Below, piece after piece: positions 1 to 7,854 of a DNA stretch of 37,947 bases. The position numbers and the translations under genes are program-made. The notes beneath the pieces were generated by a model that saw only the letters and a list, made by a program, of their open reading frames with translations, was not told the DNA's origin and did not search any database. Each line of letters starts with the position of its first letter. The first letter of the stretch is position 1. Source of the stretch: Clostridia bacterium. GTDB taxonomy: Bacteria; Bacillota; Clostridia; Oscillospirales; Acutalibacteraceae. The stretch covers positions 1-37,947 of the forward strand of contig JAFSYM010000002.1 of assembly GCA_017450005.1 (NCBI GenBank), read 5' to 3'.

Positions 1-140
1 ACTTGCTCGCTTGGAGCGCTTCGCAATTCTCCCTATTTCTTCCTGCTCAGACACTCCCTTTCTCCGCCACTGGCGGCGGGAGTGTCTGAGCCCTCAGTCA
101 TGCTATCGCATGACAGCTCCCTTTACACAAGGGAGCCTTT
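1..140. repeat. Composite intergenic repeat of three consecutive hairpins
   Basis: Three perfect hairpins follow one another. Positions 48-58 pair with 78-88 (11 bp, with an inner 6-bp stem at 64-69/71-76). Positions 97-103 pair with 108-114 (7 bp, loop TATC). Positions 116-123 pair with 129-136 (8 bp, loop TACAC). I see no start codon with a ribosome binding site here. The arrangement resembles dispersed intergenic palindromic repeats common in gut Clostridia; that is general familiarity, not a search result. The element may continue leftwards beyond the window. Positions 141-300 hold nothing I can identify. Confidence 0.6.
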
Positions 141-300
141 GCTTGGCCTATTTCGGTCAATGTTCATGACAACAATAGCGTTTTGAGTTTTCAGTAAAAC
201 AATTTTTGCCGTGCGCCATAAAGGCGCACACAATCAGAATCAAGGCAAAAACGTTATCCCACAAAAACCGTGAAGATCGGGACAAAAACCAAAGAAATAC

Positions 301-335
301 GGTGCAGGACAGCATCCGATGGTGCGTCCTGCGCC
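301..335 (-). terminator. Possible terminator hairpin after the ClpC-like gene
   Basis: A 10-bp stem (GGTGCAGGAC pairing with GTCCTGCGCC, one G-T pair) encloses a further short GCA/TGC stem. It lies about 20 nt beyond the stop codon of the minus-strand ATPase gene. On the minus strand the sequence after the stem is T-rich but interrupted, so this is a weak candidate for an intrinsic terminator. It could also simply be another palindromic repeat. Confidence 0.35.
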
Positions 336-355
336 GTTTGTTCTATTGGTTACAT

Positions 356-2632
356 TCAGTTGGCTTCCACAAAAATATCGCCCGCAAACGCGGTGATGTG
401 CATCTCGCTCGGCGGCGTGTCGAGGCGGTTGACCAGGATCGACGCGATCCTGTCCTCGACGTTGCGGCGCACGGCGTTGCGCAGATCGCGCGCGCCCCGC
501 TCTCCCCCGCTTGCCATAGCTGCAAGCGCCTTCGGCACGTCCTCGGTCCAGGTCAGCCGGACGCCCTTGTCGCGCAGCGGCTCGACCAGCTCTTTGAGCA
601 TCAGGTCGGCAATCTTTTCGAGCACGTCGTCCGTCAGGTCATGGAATACGACGATCTCGTCCACGCGGCCGATGAACTCCGGCCGCAGAAAATCTCGCAG
701 CGCTTTCATCGCCTTTTCAGTCGAGGCCTCCTGCTTGGTCTTGCCGAAACCGAGAGCACCCTCGCGCCGGTCGCTGCCGGCGTTGGACGTCATGATAATC
801 ACAGTGTTCTCAAAGTTGACCGTACGTCCCTGCGCATCGGTGATGCGTCCCTCGTCGAGAATCTGCAGCAGGACGTTCATCACGTCCGGATGCGCTTTCT
901 CGATCTCGTCGAACAGGATGACGGAGTACGGCTTGCGGCGCACTTTTTCGGTGAGCTGCCCCGCCTCGTCGTAGCCGACGTAGCCGGGCGGCGAGCCGAT
1001 GATGCGCGAGACGGAGTGCTTCTCCATAAACTCCGACATATCCAGCCGGATCAGCGTCTCCGGCGTGTCGAAAAGCTCTGCGGCAAGCTGCTTGACCAGC
1101 TCCGTTTTACCCACGCCCGTCGGGCCGACAAAGATGAACGACGACGGACGTCTGCGGGGGCTGATCTGCACGCGGCTGCGGCGCACGGCAGCAGAAACCA
1201 CGTCGATGGCCTCGTCCTGACCGATGATTTTTTCGCGCAGTCTGTCCGCAAGTCCGGCCAGACGGCGCATATCGCTCTCGATGATCTTGCTGGCCGGGAT
1301 GCCCGTCCAGAGCTGGATCACGTGCGCCAGATCGTCCTCTGTTACATAGCAGTCCGCGGCTTCCTGCTCCAGACGGTCGCGGTTCTCCTGCTCAAGAATC
1401 AGCTCAGATTTGACCCGCGCGATCTCCTCGTAGTCCGTGTTCTCCGTCTGCTCTGTGAGCGACTGCTCCTGTGCGGTCAGCTCGTCGATCCTGCGCCGGC
1501 ACAGCTCCAGCTCGCCGATCGCCTTGCAGCGCAGATTCGCGCAGGTGCACGCCTCGTCCAACAGGTCGATTGCCTTGTCGGGCAGGAAACGGTCGGTGAT
1601 ATACCGCTCGGACAGCACGACTGCCTTGCGGATGAGCGTTTCACTCACGTGCACGCCGTGGTAATTCTCATAGTAGCTCTTGACGCCGGAAAGCATCTCG
1701 CAGGTATCGTCGATGGAAGGCTCCTCCACCTTGACCGGCTGCAGACGGCGCTCCAATGCGGCGTCTTTTTCGATGTATTTGCGGTATTCGGTAAACGTCG
1801 TCGCACCGATGATCTGAATCTCGCCGCGGGAAAGCGAGGGCTTGAGAATGTTGGCCGCGTTCATCGAACCCTCCGCGTCGCCCGTGCCGACAAGCGAGTG
1901 CACCTCGTCGATGAAGAGGATGATGTTGCCCTCGGCCTTCACTTCCTCAACCAGCCCCTTGATGCGGCTCTCGAACTGGCCGCGGAACTGCGTCCCGGCC
2001 ACGAGCGCGGTCAGATCCAGCAGATGAATCTCCTTGTCCAGCAGGCGCACCGGTACGTCGCCCGCCGCAATGCGCAGCGCAAGCCCTTCGGCAATCGCCG
2101 TTTTGCCCACGCCGGGCTCGCCGATCAGGCAGGGATTGTTCTTGGAGCGGCGGCAAAGAATCTGCACGGTGCGCTCGATTTCCTTCTCGCGGCCGATGAT
2201 GCGGTCGAGCTTGCCTTCGCGCGCTTTTTCGGTCAGATCGGTACAATAGGTCGACAGAAACTTGCGTTCCTTTTGTTTTCCGTCTTTCTCCGCCGCTTTT
2301 TCTTTGCGGCGTTTCTTTTTCTTTTCATCCGCGGCAGGCGTCTGCGTCGTCTCGTCGTCCTGTCCGGGCATCTGCATAAACGGCAGCGTCCCGGCTCCGC
2401 CCGGCTCAAACGCGCCGTCCTCGCCGAACAGCTCGTCGTACTGCTCGGACACGCCCTCTATCTCGTCCTCGGAAATGCCCATGCTCTGCATCATCTGCTT
2501 GATGGGGCCGATGTTCATTTCCATGGCGCACTTCATGCAAAGGCCTTCCTGCGTGCTCTTATCCCCTTCGACCTTGGTGATAAAGAACATCGCGGGACGC
2601 TTTTTGCATTTACTGCAAAGTACTTGTTTCAT
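356..2632 (-). CDS. clpC: ClpC-type AAA+ ATPase with N-terminal zinc finger
   Basis: This is a 758-aa Hsp100/Clp unfoldase, expected to feed substrates to ClpP. Residues 6-35 carry two CxxC pairs (C6/C9, C32/C35), resembling the zinc-binding modules of McsA, in place of the usual double Clp_N repeat. A charged linker (about 80-125) leads to AAA1, with Walker A GEPGVGKT at 171-178 and Walker B ILFIDE around 238-243. A coiled middle region follows with a UVR-like stretch near 400-420. AAA2 has GPTGVGKT at 503-510 and LFDE near 573. An LGF tripeptide at 627-629 fits a ClpP-docking loop. The start ATG overlaps the pgsA stop by 4 nt. The ClpC label rests on overall architecture; ClpE-like naming is possible because ClpE also has an N-terminal zinc finger. 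Confidence 0.9.
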   Translation of the reverse strand: MKQVLCSKCKKRPAMFFITKVEGDKSTQEGLCMKCAMEMNIGPIKQMMQSMGISEDEIEGVSEQYDELFGEDGAFEPGGAGTLPFMQMPGQDDETTQTPAADEKKKKRRKEKAAEKDGKQKERKFLSTYCTDLTEKAREGKLDRIIGREKEIERTVQILCRRSKNNPCLIGEPGVGKTAIAEGLALRIAAGDVPVRLLDKEIHLLDLTALVAGTQFRGQFESRIKGLVEEVKAEGNIILFIDEVHSLVGTGDAEGSMNAANILKPSLSRGEIQIIGATTFTEYRKYIEKDAALERRLQPVKVEEPSIDDTCEMLSGVKSYYENYHGVHVSETLIRKAVVLSERYITDRFLPDKAIDLLDEACTCANLRCKAIGELELCRRRIDELTAQEQSLTEQTENTDYEEIARVKSELILEQENRDRLEQEAADCYVTEDDLAHVIQLWTGIPASKIIESDMRRLAGLADRLREKIIGQDEAIDVVSAAVRRSRVQISPRRRPSSFIFVGPTGVGKTELVKQLAAELFDTPETLIRLDMSEFMEKHSVSRIIGSPPGYVGYDEAGQLTEKVRRKPYSVILFDEIEKAHPDVMNVLLQILDEGRITDAQGRTVNFENTVIIMTSNAGSDRREGALGFGKTKQEASTEKAMKALRDFLRPEFIGRVDEIVVFHDLTDDVLEKIADLMLKELVEPLRDKGVRLTWTEDVPKALAAMASGGERGARDLRNAVRRNVEDRIASILVNRLDTPPSEMHITAFAGDIFVEAN

Positions 2633-3276
2633 GAATTGGTCTCCTTATTCTTTTTGCGCTCTTTTAACTGCCGGATCAATCCCGGGAAATAGCTGAACAG
2701 CGCCACAAAGCACAGCACAACCGACAGTACCACAAGAATCTGCAGCACAATCGCGGGCGCAGTCCAGAAGCTGCGGAACGCGCCGACCTGCGGGCCGAAC
2801 GCAATGATGAACAGCATCACAAGATAAAAGATGAACGTGGCAACCTTGCCGTAGATTTCCGCTGCGCCCGGACGAAGTCCCATCGTCAGCAGCACGACAC
2901 TGCCGACAACCATCAGCAGCTCTTTGCCGACGAACAGCAGAAATACCCAGCTGAACGCACGCATCTCAGGCGAGGACTCGGCGCTGCGGAAGAAGATGTA
3001 CAGCAGAACCGCAACCGTAATCTGCGTGAGCTTGTCGGCCAGCGGGTCAAGAATCTTGCCAAGATCGCTGATCTGGTTGAAACGGCGGGCGATTTTGCCG
3101 TCGACAAAGTCGGAAAGGCCGGACAGGAACAGCACAAACACTGCCCAAATCGGATGGCCTTTCACAAACAGCACCGCCATGATCGGCACCATCACAATGC
3201 GCAGCGCCGAAAGCAGATTCGGAACCGTCTTCCAATTTTGCAGCAAACCCTTTATGTTGCTCTTGAAATCACTCAT
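2629..3276 (-). CDS. pgsA: CDP-diacylglycerol--glycerol-3-phosphate 3-phosphatidyltransferase
   Basis: This 215-aa integral membrane enzyme makes phosphatidylglycerol phosphate, the committed step of anionic phospholipid synthesis. The CDP-alcohol phosphotransferase signature is complete: D56-x2-D59-G60-x2-A63-R64-x8-G73-x3-D77-x3-D81. About five hydrophobic segments follow the expected pattern. The family also contains cardiolipin synthases of similar size, so PgsA is the most likely but not the only member that fits. The Shine-Dalgarno is poor (AAGAAG), and a short GCGGG/CCCGC hairpin sits just upstream of the start. The 3' end overlaps the ClpC-like gene by 4 nt, implying translational coupling. 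Confidence 0.88.
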   Translation of the reverse strand: MSDFKSNIKGLLQNWKTVPNLLSALRIVMVPIMAVLFVKGHPIWAVFVLFLSGLSDFVDGKIARRFNQISDLGKILDPLADKLTQITVAVLLYIFFRSAESSPEMRAFSWVFLLFVGKELLMVVGSVVLLTMGLRPGAAEIYGKVATFIFYLVMLFIIAFGPQVGAFRSFWTAPAIVLQILVVLSVVLCFVALFSYFPGLIRQLKERKKNKETNS

Positions 3277-3321
3277 GTTCTTCTTGATGCGGGCATACCC
3301 GCAATCCCCTTCCTGTTGTTT

Positions 3322-4038
3322 TTATCTGAAAACTCCGTCTGCAAACGGACTTTCCGCTATGAAAGAAACGATTTTGGAATTGTGCACCGCGTCGCTGAAT
3401 GCACCCTGCAACATATTGCCGAGCACATGCAGAAGAATCGCAAGCACGGACACCAGCACCGCGCCCTTGAGGATACCCAGCACCGCGCCGAGCGCACGGT
3501 CGGTCGCGCCGATGACAGGCATCTTATGCAGCGCCTTGCCGATCGGCGACAGGATCGCCTGCGCCACGGCGGCAATGAGGATTGCCATCAAAAGGAACAG
3601 CACGATCTTCAGCACTGCGGTGATAATCGGCGCGAGTACGTTCTGCTCAATTGCAGCTGCAGCGTTGTCCTGCATCTCGGTCATATGCGTGGTTTTTTCA
3701 CGCAGGGCGGACACATCGACGCCCATCCCCTCGGCCGCATCAATGACGAATCCGGGCAGCGCGTCCATCGTCGTCGTGGTGATGTCCACCACTTCATCCG
3801 AATCAATCGTGCTGTGGATTCTCTCCTGTGCGGCAGACAGTACGTGCTGCTGCAGGAAGCGGTTGTAGAGCGCCTGCGAGAGCGGCGCGCAGAAATGCAG
3901 CGCGATGGCAGCGGCGGCAATCCACGCCACGATGCCGGCCAGCGACCGCGCAAGGCCGAGATGCGCACAGCGCAAAACGGTAATCAGAAGCAGAATCAGC
4001 AGCGCAGCGTCCACTGCGTAAAGGATCACATAGTCCAA
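3322..4038 (-). CDS. CvpA family membrane protein
   Basis: This 238-aa protein has four or more hydrophobic segments (roughly residues 5-25, 28-50, 145-175 and 190-220). The N-terminal pattern, with G and R residues between the first two helices, matches the CvpA/colicin V production family. The biochemical role of that family in Firmicutes is not established. The start is TTG, chosen because a GATAAGGATGG Shine-Dalgarno lies about 10 nt upstream and no ATG is nearby. It has its own good promoter overlapping the end of the DUF5711 gene and probably leads the cvpA-pgsA-clpC transcript. Confidence 0.75.
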   Translation of the reverse strand: MDYVILYAVDAALLILLLITVLRCAHLGLARSLAGIVAWIAAAAIALHFCAPLSQALYNRFLQQHVLSAAQERIHSTIDSDEVVDITTTTMDALPGFVIDAAEGMGVDVSALREKTTHMTEMQDNAAAAIEQNVLAPIITAVLKIVLFLLMAILIAAVAQAILSPIGKALHKMPVIGATDRALGAVLGILKGAVLVSVLAILLHVLGNMLQGAFSDAVHNSKIVSFIAESPFADGVFR

Positions 4039-4061
4039 AACAATCCATCCTTATCAGGCTT

Positions 4062-4090
4062 AGTATAACACGAGCGCGCAAAAGCGTCAA
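4062..4090 (-). promoter_or_regulatory. Sigma-A-type promoter upstream of cvpA
   Basis: On the minus strand TTGACG (4085-4090) and TATACT (4062-4067) are separated by exactly 17 nt. The predicted start of transcription, near 4055, leaves a leader of about 17 nt before the TTG start of cvpA with its Shine-Dalgarno intact. The -35 hexamer contains the TGA stop codon of the upstream DUF5711 gene, so the promoter is fitted into a very short intergenic space. Confidence 0.65.
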
Positions 4091-5256
4091 CCGGCCGTCT
4101 TTTGCGTATGATCCCCGGCAGCAGGGAACGGCTCGATGTGATCGTTGAACAGCACGTATACCATCCGGCCGCTCACACAGATTTTCTGTGCCGCCTGCGT
4201 GAGCGTCAGCTTTCCGACCTGCGAGCCGGAATTGTTGTAGGTCAGTACGGCGCCGTCTGTGAGCACGCAGGTGTATGTATCGCTGCGTGATGCATCGATC
4301 AGCTTCTGCCTGCAGTCGGCGTCGAAGTCTATTTCGCCGTTTCTGCGAAAACCGCGCAAATGCGTTCTGTGCTCGTTGCCGTATGTCAGCAGCACGAGCG
4401 TCGCCTTGCCGCCCGCCTCACTGCAGAAAAACTGCAGCGTGTCGCTGCCGAACGACTGATCCGGCTGCTGCTGGTTATGCCGCAGCGTCTCAATCGCGGA
4501 ATCGCCGCACGCCATCACTGTGCTGCCGCTGCACGAAACATGAAACAGCGTCATATCCTTGTACATGACGTCGGCAGCCGGCTCGGTTTTCTTGAAATGC
4601 AGCGTCAGAAGGCGTGAATACGACGCAGCATCCTTGACGCCCGTCACGGTCAGCGCAACGCCTTCCTGCGTAAAGGCAATGTCCGTCACATATTCCGCAA
4701 CGCATTTATATTGAAAGAATGCTTCGCCGGAGGATTCGTAAACGGTCAGCAAGCTCTTGGCGTTGTCGGACGTCGTCGCAACCGCAAACCGCCCGTCCTC
4801 GCTAAGCGCCGCCGTCAGAATCGGCTTTTCCGTCTCGCCTGTGTACAGCGTCTTGGTCTTGCTCAGCAGCATATAGCGCGTCCCGCCGCGGTCATACAGC
4901 AGCACACGTCCGCCGTGCTCGTCCAGCGCCGGCATCGTGTATGTGTGCCTTACCGATTGCAGCACAGCGCCGGAGGCCGTCAGGATCTCCAGTTTGTCCG
5001 TGCGCAGAACGCCGATGCCCGAACCGATCGACACCATACGCACCACAGCGCCCGCGTCCGTCACATACGGAAAAGCGCTGGAATCCTTGGCGGAAAAAGC
5101 GTCAAACGCATCCGCCAGATTGGACAGCTGAACGCGCGCGACCGTGCGGGACACGGCATACAGCGCGCCGAAAACGGCGATCAGAACCGCGAGCGTTACA
5201 ATTACGATCGTACGGATAATACTATTCGTCTTTTTGCGTGTCTTTTTTTCTTCCAT
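4087..5256 (-). CDS. DUF5711 family single-pass membrane protein
   Basis: This 389-aa protein of unknown function has a lysine/arginine-rich N terminus (MEEKKTRKK), one transmembrane helix at about residues 13-35, and a long extracytoplasmic region. The region has repeated short beta-strand-like blocks, each ending in a turn such as DGG, DRGG or EDGR, suggestive of a beta-propeller. I assign DUF5711 by recalled resemblance; no catalytic motif is visible. I place the start at the ATG that overlaps the truA stop by one base (TAATG). An in-frame upstream extension of 28 residues looks non-coding in composition. It lies between truA and cvpA. Confidence 0.7.
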   Translation of the reverse strand: MEEKKTRKKTNSIIRTIVIVTLAVLIAVFGALYAVSRTVARVQLSNLADAFDAFSAKDSSAFPYVTDAGAVVRMVSIGSGIGVLRTDKLEILTASGAVLQSVRHTYTMPALDEHGGRVLLYDRGGTRYMLLSKTKTLYTGETEKPILTAALSEDGRFAVATTSDNAKSLLTVYESSGEAFFQYKCVAEYVTDIAFTQEGVALTVTGVKDAASYSRLLTLHFKKTEPAADVMYKDMTLFHVSCSGSTVMACGDSAIETLRHNQQQPDQSFGSDTLQFFCSEAGGKATLVLLTYGNEHRTHLRGFRRNGEIDFDADCRQKLIDASRSDTYTCVLTDGAVLTYNNSGSQVGKLTLTQAAQKICVSGRMVYVLFNDHIEPFPAAGDHTQKTAG

Positions 5257-6005
5257 TATTCCACATCCAATGTATAGAATACTTTTTGCAGATACAGTCC
5301 CTGCGGCGGTACGGTTATGCCGGCGCGGCCGCGGTCGCACGCGCGGAGAATCTGCGGAATACTGCCGGCTTCGATTTTGCCCTCGGATATTCCCAGCAGC
5401 GTGCCAACCATGATGCGCACCATGTTGTACAAAAAGCCGTCCGCCTGCACCTCAAAAATCACCGTATCGCCGTCGCGGTGCACACGCGCGTCCTGCACGG
5501 TGCGCACCGTGTCCTCGACGCTGCCGCCCGCAGCCGCGAACGACGCAAAGTCGTGTGTGCCGAGAAAGCTCTGCGCCTGCGCATGCAGAAACGCCTCGTC
5601 CAGCGGCGCGCGGTAAACCGTCGCGCGCCCCACGGCAAACGGATTGCGGTACGGACTGTTGTGCAGCAGATAACGGTATCGCTTGGAAGCGCAGCTGTAT
5701 CGCGCGTGAAAATCCGGCGGCACCTCGCGGCAGGCATAAACGCCGATGTCGTCCGGCAGATTCGCGTTGAGCGCAAGCGGCAGCTTGTCGCAGGAAATCG
5801 ACGATTCGGTGCGGAAATTGCAGCAGTACATTTCGGCATGCACGCCCGCATCCGTGCGCGAGCAGCCCGTCACCGGCAGACGCGCGCCGAAGATCGTCTC
5901 GAGCGCGTCCTGAAATGTCTGCTGCACGGTCACGGCGTTTTCCTGCACCTGCCAGCCGTGGTATGCCGTTCCGTCGTACCGCATGGTCACCAATAAATTG
6001 CGCAT
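5256..6005 (-). CDS. truA: tRNA pseudouridine(38-40) synthase TruA
   Basis: This 249-aa enzyme forms pseudouridine at positions 38-40 of the tRNA anticodon arm. The N terminus MRNLLVTMRYDGTAYHGWQ and the catalytic motif GCSRTDAGVHA, with D52 as nucleophile, are diagnostic. The ATG chosen has a Shine-Dalgarno AGGAG five nt upstream; an earlier in-frame start lies inside the inverted-repeat element and has none. The ECF transporter genes plus truA form a conserved neighbourhood in Firmicutes, often after ribosomal genes; here the ribosomal genes are absent. The ATAGGAG ribosome binding site probably overlapped the ecfT stop before the element inserted. Confidence 0.96.
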   Translation of the reverse strand: MRNLLVTMRYDGTAYHGWQVQENAVTVQQTFQDALETIFGARLPVTGCSRTDAGVHAEMYCCNFRTESSISCDKLPLALNANLPDDIGVYACREVPPDFHARYSCASKRYRYLLHNSPYRNPFAVGRATVYRAPLDEAFLHAQAQSFLGTHDFASFAAAGGSVEDTVRTVQDARVHRDGDTVIFEVQADGFLYNMVRIMVGTLLGISEGKIEAGSIPQILRACDRGRAGITVPPQGLYLQKVFYTLDVE

Positions 6006-6017
6006 GGCTACTCCTAT

Positions 6018-6178
6018 GGCAACACCGCACAATTGGGGTGTGCGGATTGCAAAGTAAGATTTTTCGTCAGGTTGTACAAAAAGATCGCAGGCTTGCTAAC
6101 GCAAGTCAAGATATTTTTGTGCAGCTTGACGGAAACAGATTCAAGCAAGGCGTGCGCCACGATTTGTGCGGTGTTGCC
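6018..6178. mobile_element. MITE-like foldback element between ecfT and truA
   Basis: The element is 161 bp with perfect 15-bp terminal inverted repeats (GGCAACACCGCACAA at 6018-6032, its reverse complement at 6164-6178). The interior is also palindromic: a 22-nt block at 6061-6082 is complementary to another ending near 6133, and CTTGC/GCAAG close a TAAC loop at the centre. CTAT occurs directly on both sides (6014-6017 and 6179-6182), like a 4-bp target duplication. Deleting the element plus one CTAT copy leaves ecfT's TAG stop 8 nt before the truA ATG, inside an intact Shine-Dalgarno. There is no ORF of useful length. I cannot name a parent transposon. Confidence 0.7.
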
Positions 6179-6994
6179 CTATATCAGATGAGCAAAGAAA
6201 TGATTGAGCAGAAAGATTCCGGCTGTCAGCGCGGCAAACAGCGCGATTGCGACGCCGTCGCGCACACCCATGCGCATCTGCTTCATGCGCGTGCGCCCCT
6301 CGCCGCCGCGGTAGCAGCGGCACTCCATCGCGTAAGCCAGATCGTACGCGCGGCGAAACGCCGAAACAAACAGCGGAATGAGAATCGGCAGAAGCGCCTT
6401 GGCGCGGCGGATAAAACCGCCGGTCTCCAGATCTGCGCCGCGCGCCTTCTGCGCGCTCATGATGCGGTCAATCTCCTCGATCAGCGTCGGAATGAACCGC
6501 AGCGCGAGCGTCATCATCATGGCCAGAGAATGCACCGGCACCTTGACCAGCTTCAGGGGAGAGAGCAGCTTTTCGATGCCGTCCGTGAGCGCGGTCGGCG
6601 TCGTGGTAAACGTCAGCAGCGCGCTGACGCTGATGAGACTGAGAATGCGCACCGCCATAAAGACGGCTGTGTAGATGCCCCTGTCCGTGAGCGTGAAAAT
6701 CTTCCAGTGCCAGAGAACGTTGCCGGCCTTGGTATAGAACAGGTTGAGAATCGCCGTGAACAGCAGAATAAACGCCACCGGCCGCAGCGAACGCAGAAGC
6801 TGTCCGAATGGTACGCGCGAGAGCAGCGTCATCACAAGCGCCGCGAACACCATCAGTCCCAGCGACCAGAAATTCTTGCACAGAAAGATAGCAATGATAA
6901 ACGCGAGCGTGCAGACGATTTTGACACGCGCGTCCATCTTGTGCAGGAAGGAATGACCGGGCAGGTATTGCCCGATTGCGACGTCCCGGATCAT
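6179..6994 (-). CDS. ecfT: ECF transporter transmembrane subunit EcfT
   Basis: This 271-aa protein is the membrane scaffold of an energy-coupling-factor vitamin/metal importer; it binds the two ATPases and exchangeable S components. The N terminus MIRDVAIGQYLPGHSFLHKMDARVKI is typical, and five to six hydrophobic helices follow. Coupling-helix-like A-R-G motifs occur in the cytoplasmic domain (AQKARGADLE near residue 190), where EcfT contacts the ATPases. The ATG overlaps the ecfA2 stop by 4 nt. No S component is in the window, so this is presumably the shared group II module. Its TAG stop lies in the CTAT duplication of the adjoining element. Confidence 0.93.
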   Translation of the reverse strand: MIRDVAIGQYLPGHSFLHKMDARVKIVCTLAFIIAIFLCKNFWSLGLMVFAALVMTLLSRVPFGQLLRSLRPVAFILLFTAILNLFYTKAGNVLWHWKIFTLTDRGIYTAVFMAVRILSLISVSALLTFTTTPTALTDGIEKLLSPLKLVKVPVHSLAMMMTLALRFIPTLIEEIDRIMSAQKARGADLETGGFIRRAKALLPILIPLFVSAFRRAYDLAYAMECRCYRGGEGRTRMKQMRMGVRDGVAIALFAALTAGIFLLNHFFAHLI

Positions 6995-7854
6995 GCGCGC
7001 GCCCCCTTTCCGAACAGGCGCAGATACTCTGCGGCGCCCTGCTCGAGCGTGTACACGTCGGTGCGCACGGGCAAACCCCGCTCGCGCAACGACAGGAAAA
7101 TGCGCGTCACCGCCGGCACGTCCAGTCCCATGGCGACCAGCCGCTCGCCCTGTGAAAACACCTCGTCCACCGTGCCGTAGAGCGCAACCTCGCCCCGGTT
7201 CATCACCAGCGCCTTCGTCGCAAGGCGCGCAATGTCCTCCATGCTGTGCGAGACCAGAATCACCGTGCTGCCGGTCTGGCGGCGATAGTCGGCGACCAGA
7301 GAAAGGATCGTCTCGCGTCCCTTGGGGTCGAGTCCCGCGGTCGGCTCGTCGAGCACCAGAATCTCCGGCTCCATCGCAAGCACGCCCGCAATCGCCGCAC
7401 GGCGTTTCTCACCGCCCGACAGGTCAAACGGCGACTTTTCCAGCAGCGCGTCCGGCAGCTCCACGAACTGCGCGGCACGGCGCACGCGCCGGTCGATCTC
7501 GTCCTGCGGGAGCTGCATGTTGCGCGGACCGAACGCGATGTCCTTATAGACCGTCTCTTCAAACAATTGGTATTCGGGATACTGAAAGCAGAGTCCCACG
7601 CGAAAGCGCGCGGCACGCGTCGCCTGCTTGTCCCGGAATATGTTTTCGCCGTCGAGCAGCACCTCGCCGCTCGTAGGCGTTAAAAGCCCGTTGAAATGCT
7701 GGATCAGTGTGGACTTGCCGGAACCGGTGTGTCCGATCACGCCCAGCAGCTCGCCCGCCTGCACGCGCAGACTGACGTCCTTGACCGCCGTGACCTGCGG
7801 CATGTGTTTCGCACCGTAGCGGTGCGTCAGGCTGCGTACCTCCAACTCTGCCAT
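6991..7854 (-). CDS. ecfA2: ECF transporter ATPase EcfA2
   Basis: This 287-aa ABC ATPase is one half of the EcfA1-EcfA2 motor. Walker A is GHTGSGKST at residues 41-49, the signature is LSGGEKRR, and Walker B continues into LVLDEPTAGLDPKG, followed by the switch histidine in LVSHSMED. The start MAELEVRSLTHRY is fixed by a one-base overlap with the ecfA1 stop (TGATG). A much longer upstream reading is a frame shadow of ecfA1. The sequence LDEPTAGLDP, against LDEST-type in its partner, is the usual way the two subunits differ. Confidence 0.94.
   Translation of the reverse strand: MAELEVRSLTHRYGAKHMPQVTAVKDVSLRVQAGELLGVIGHTGSGKSTLIQHFNGLLTPTSGEVLLDGENIFRDKQATRAARFRVGLCFQYPEYQLFEETVYKDIAFGPRNMQLPQDEIDRRVRRAAQFVELPDALLEKSPFDLSGGEKRRAAIAGVLAMEPEILVLDEPTAGLDPKGRETILSLVADYRRQTGSTVILVSHSMEDIARLATKALVMNRGEVALYGTVDEVFSQGERLVAMGLDVPAVTRIFLSLRERGLPVRTDVYTLEQGAAEYLRLFGKGARA

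Noticed and set aside
206-2692. Open frame of 828 codons on the plus strand
   Set aside because: It lies opposite the ClpC-like gene, shows no domain, and is arginine/histidine-rich as expected of an antisense shadow in GC-rich DNA.
6006-6178. The ecfT-truA spacer as a riboswitch or ordinary terminator
   Set aside because: It has no T tract, sits inside an operon, matches no riboswitch core I recognise, and the terminal inverted repeats with CTAT flanks fit an insertion better.
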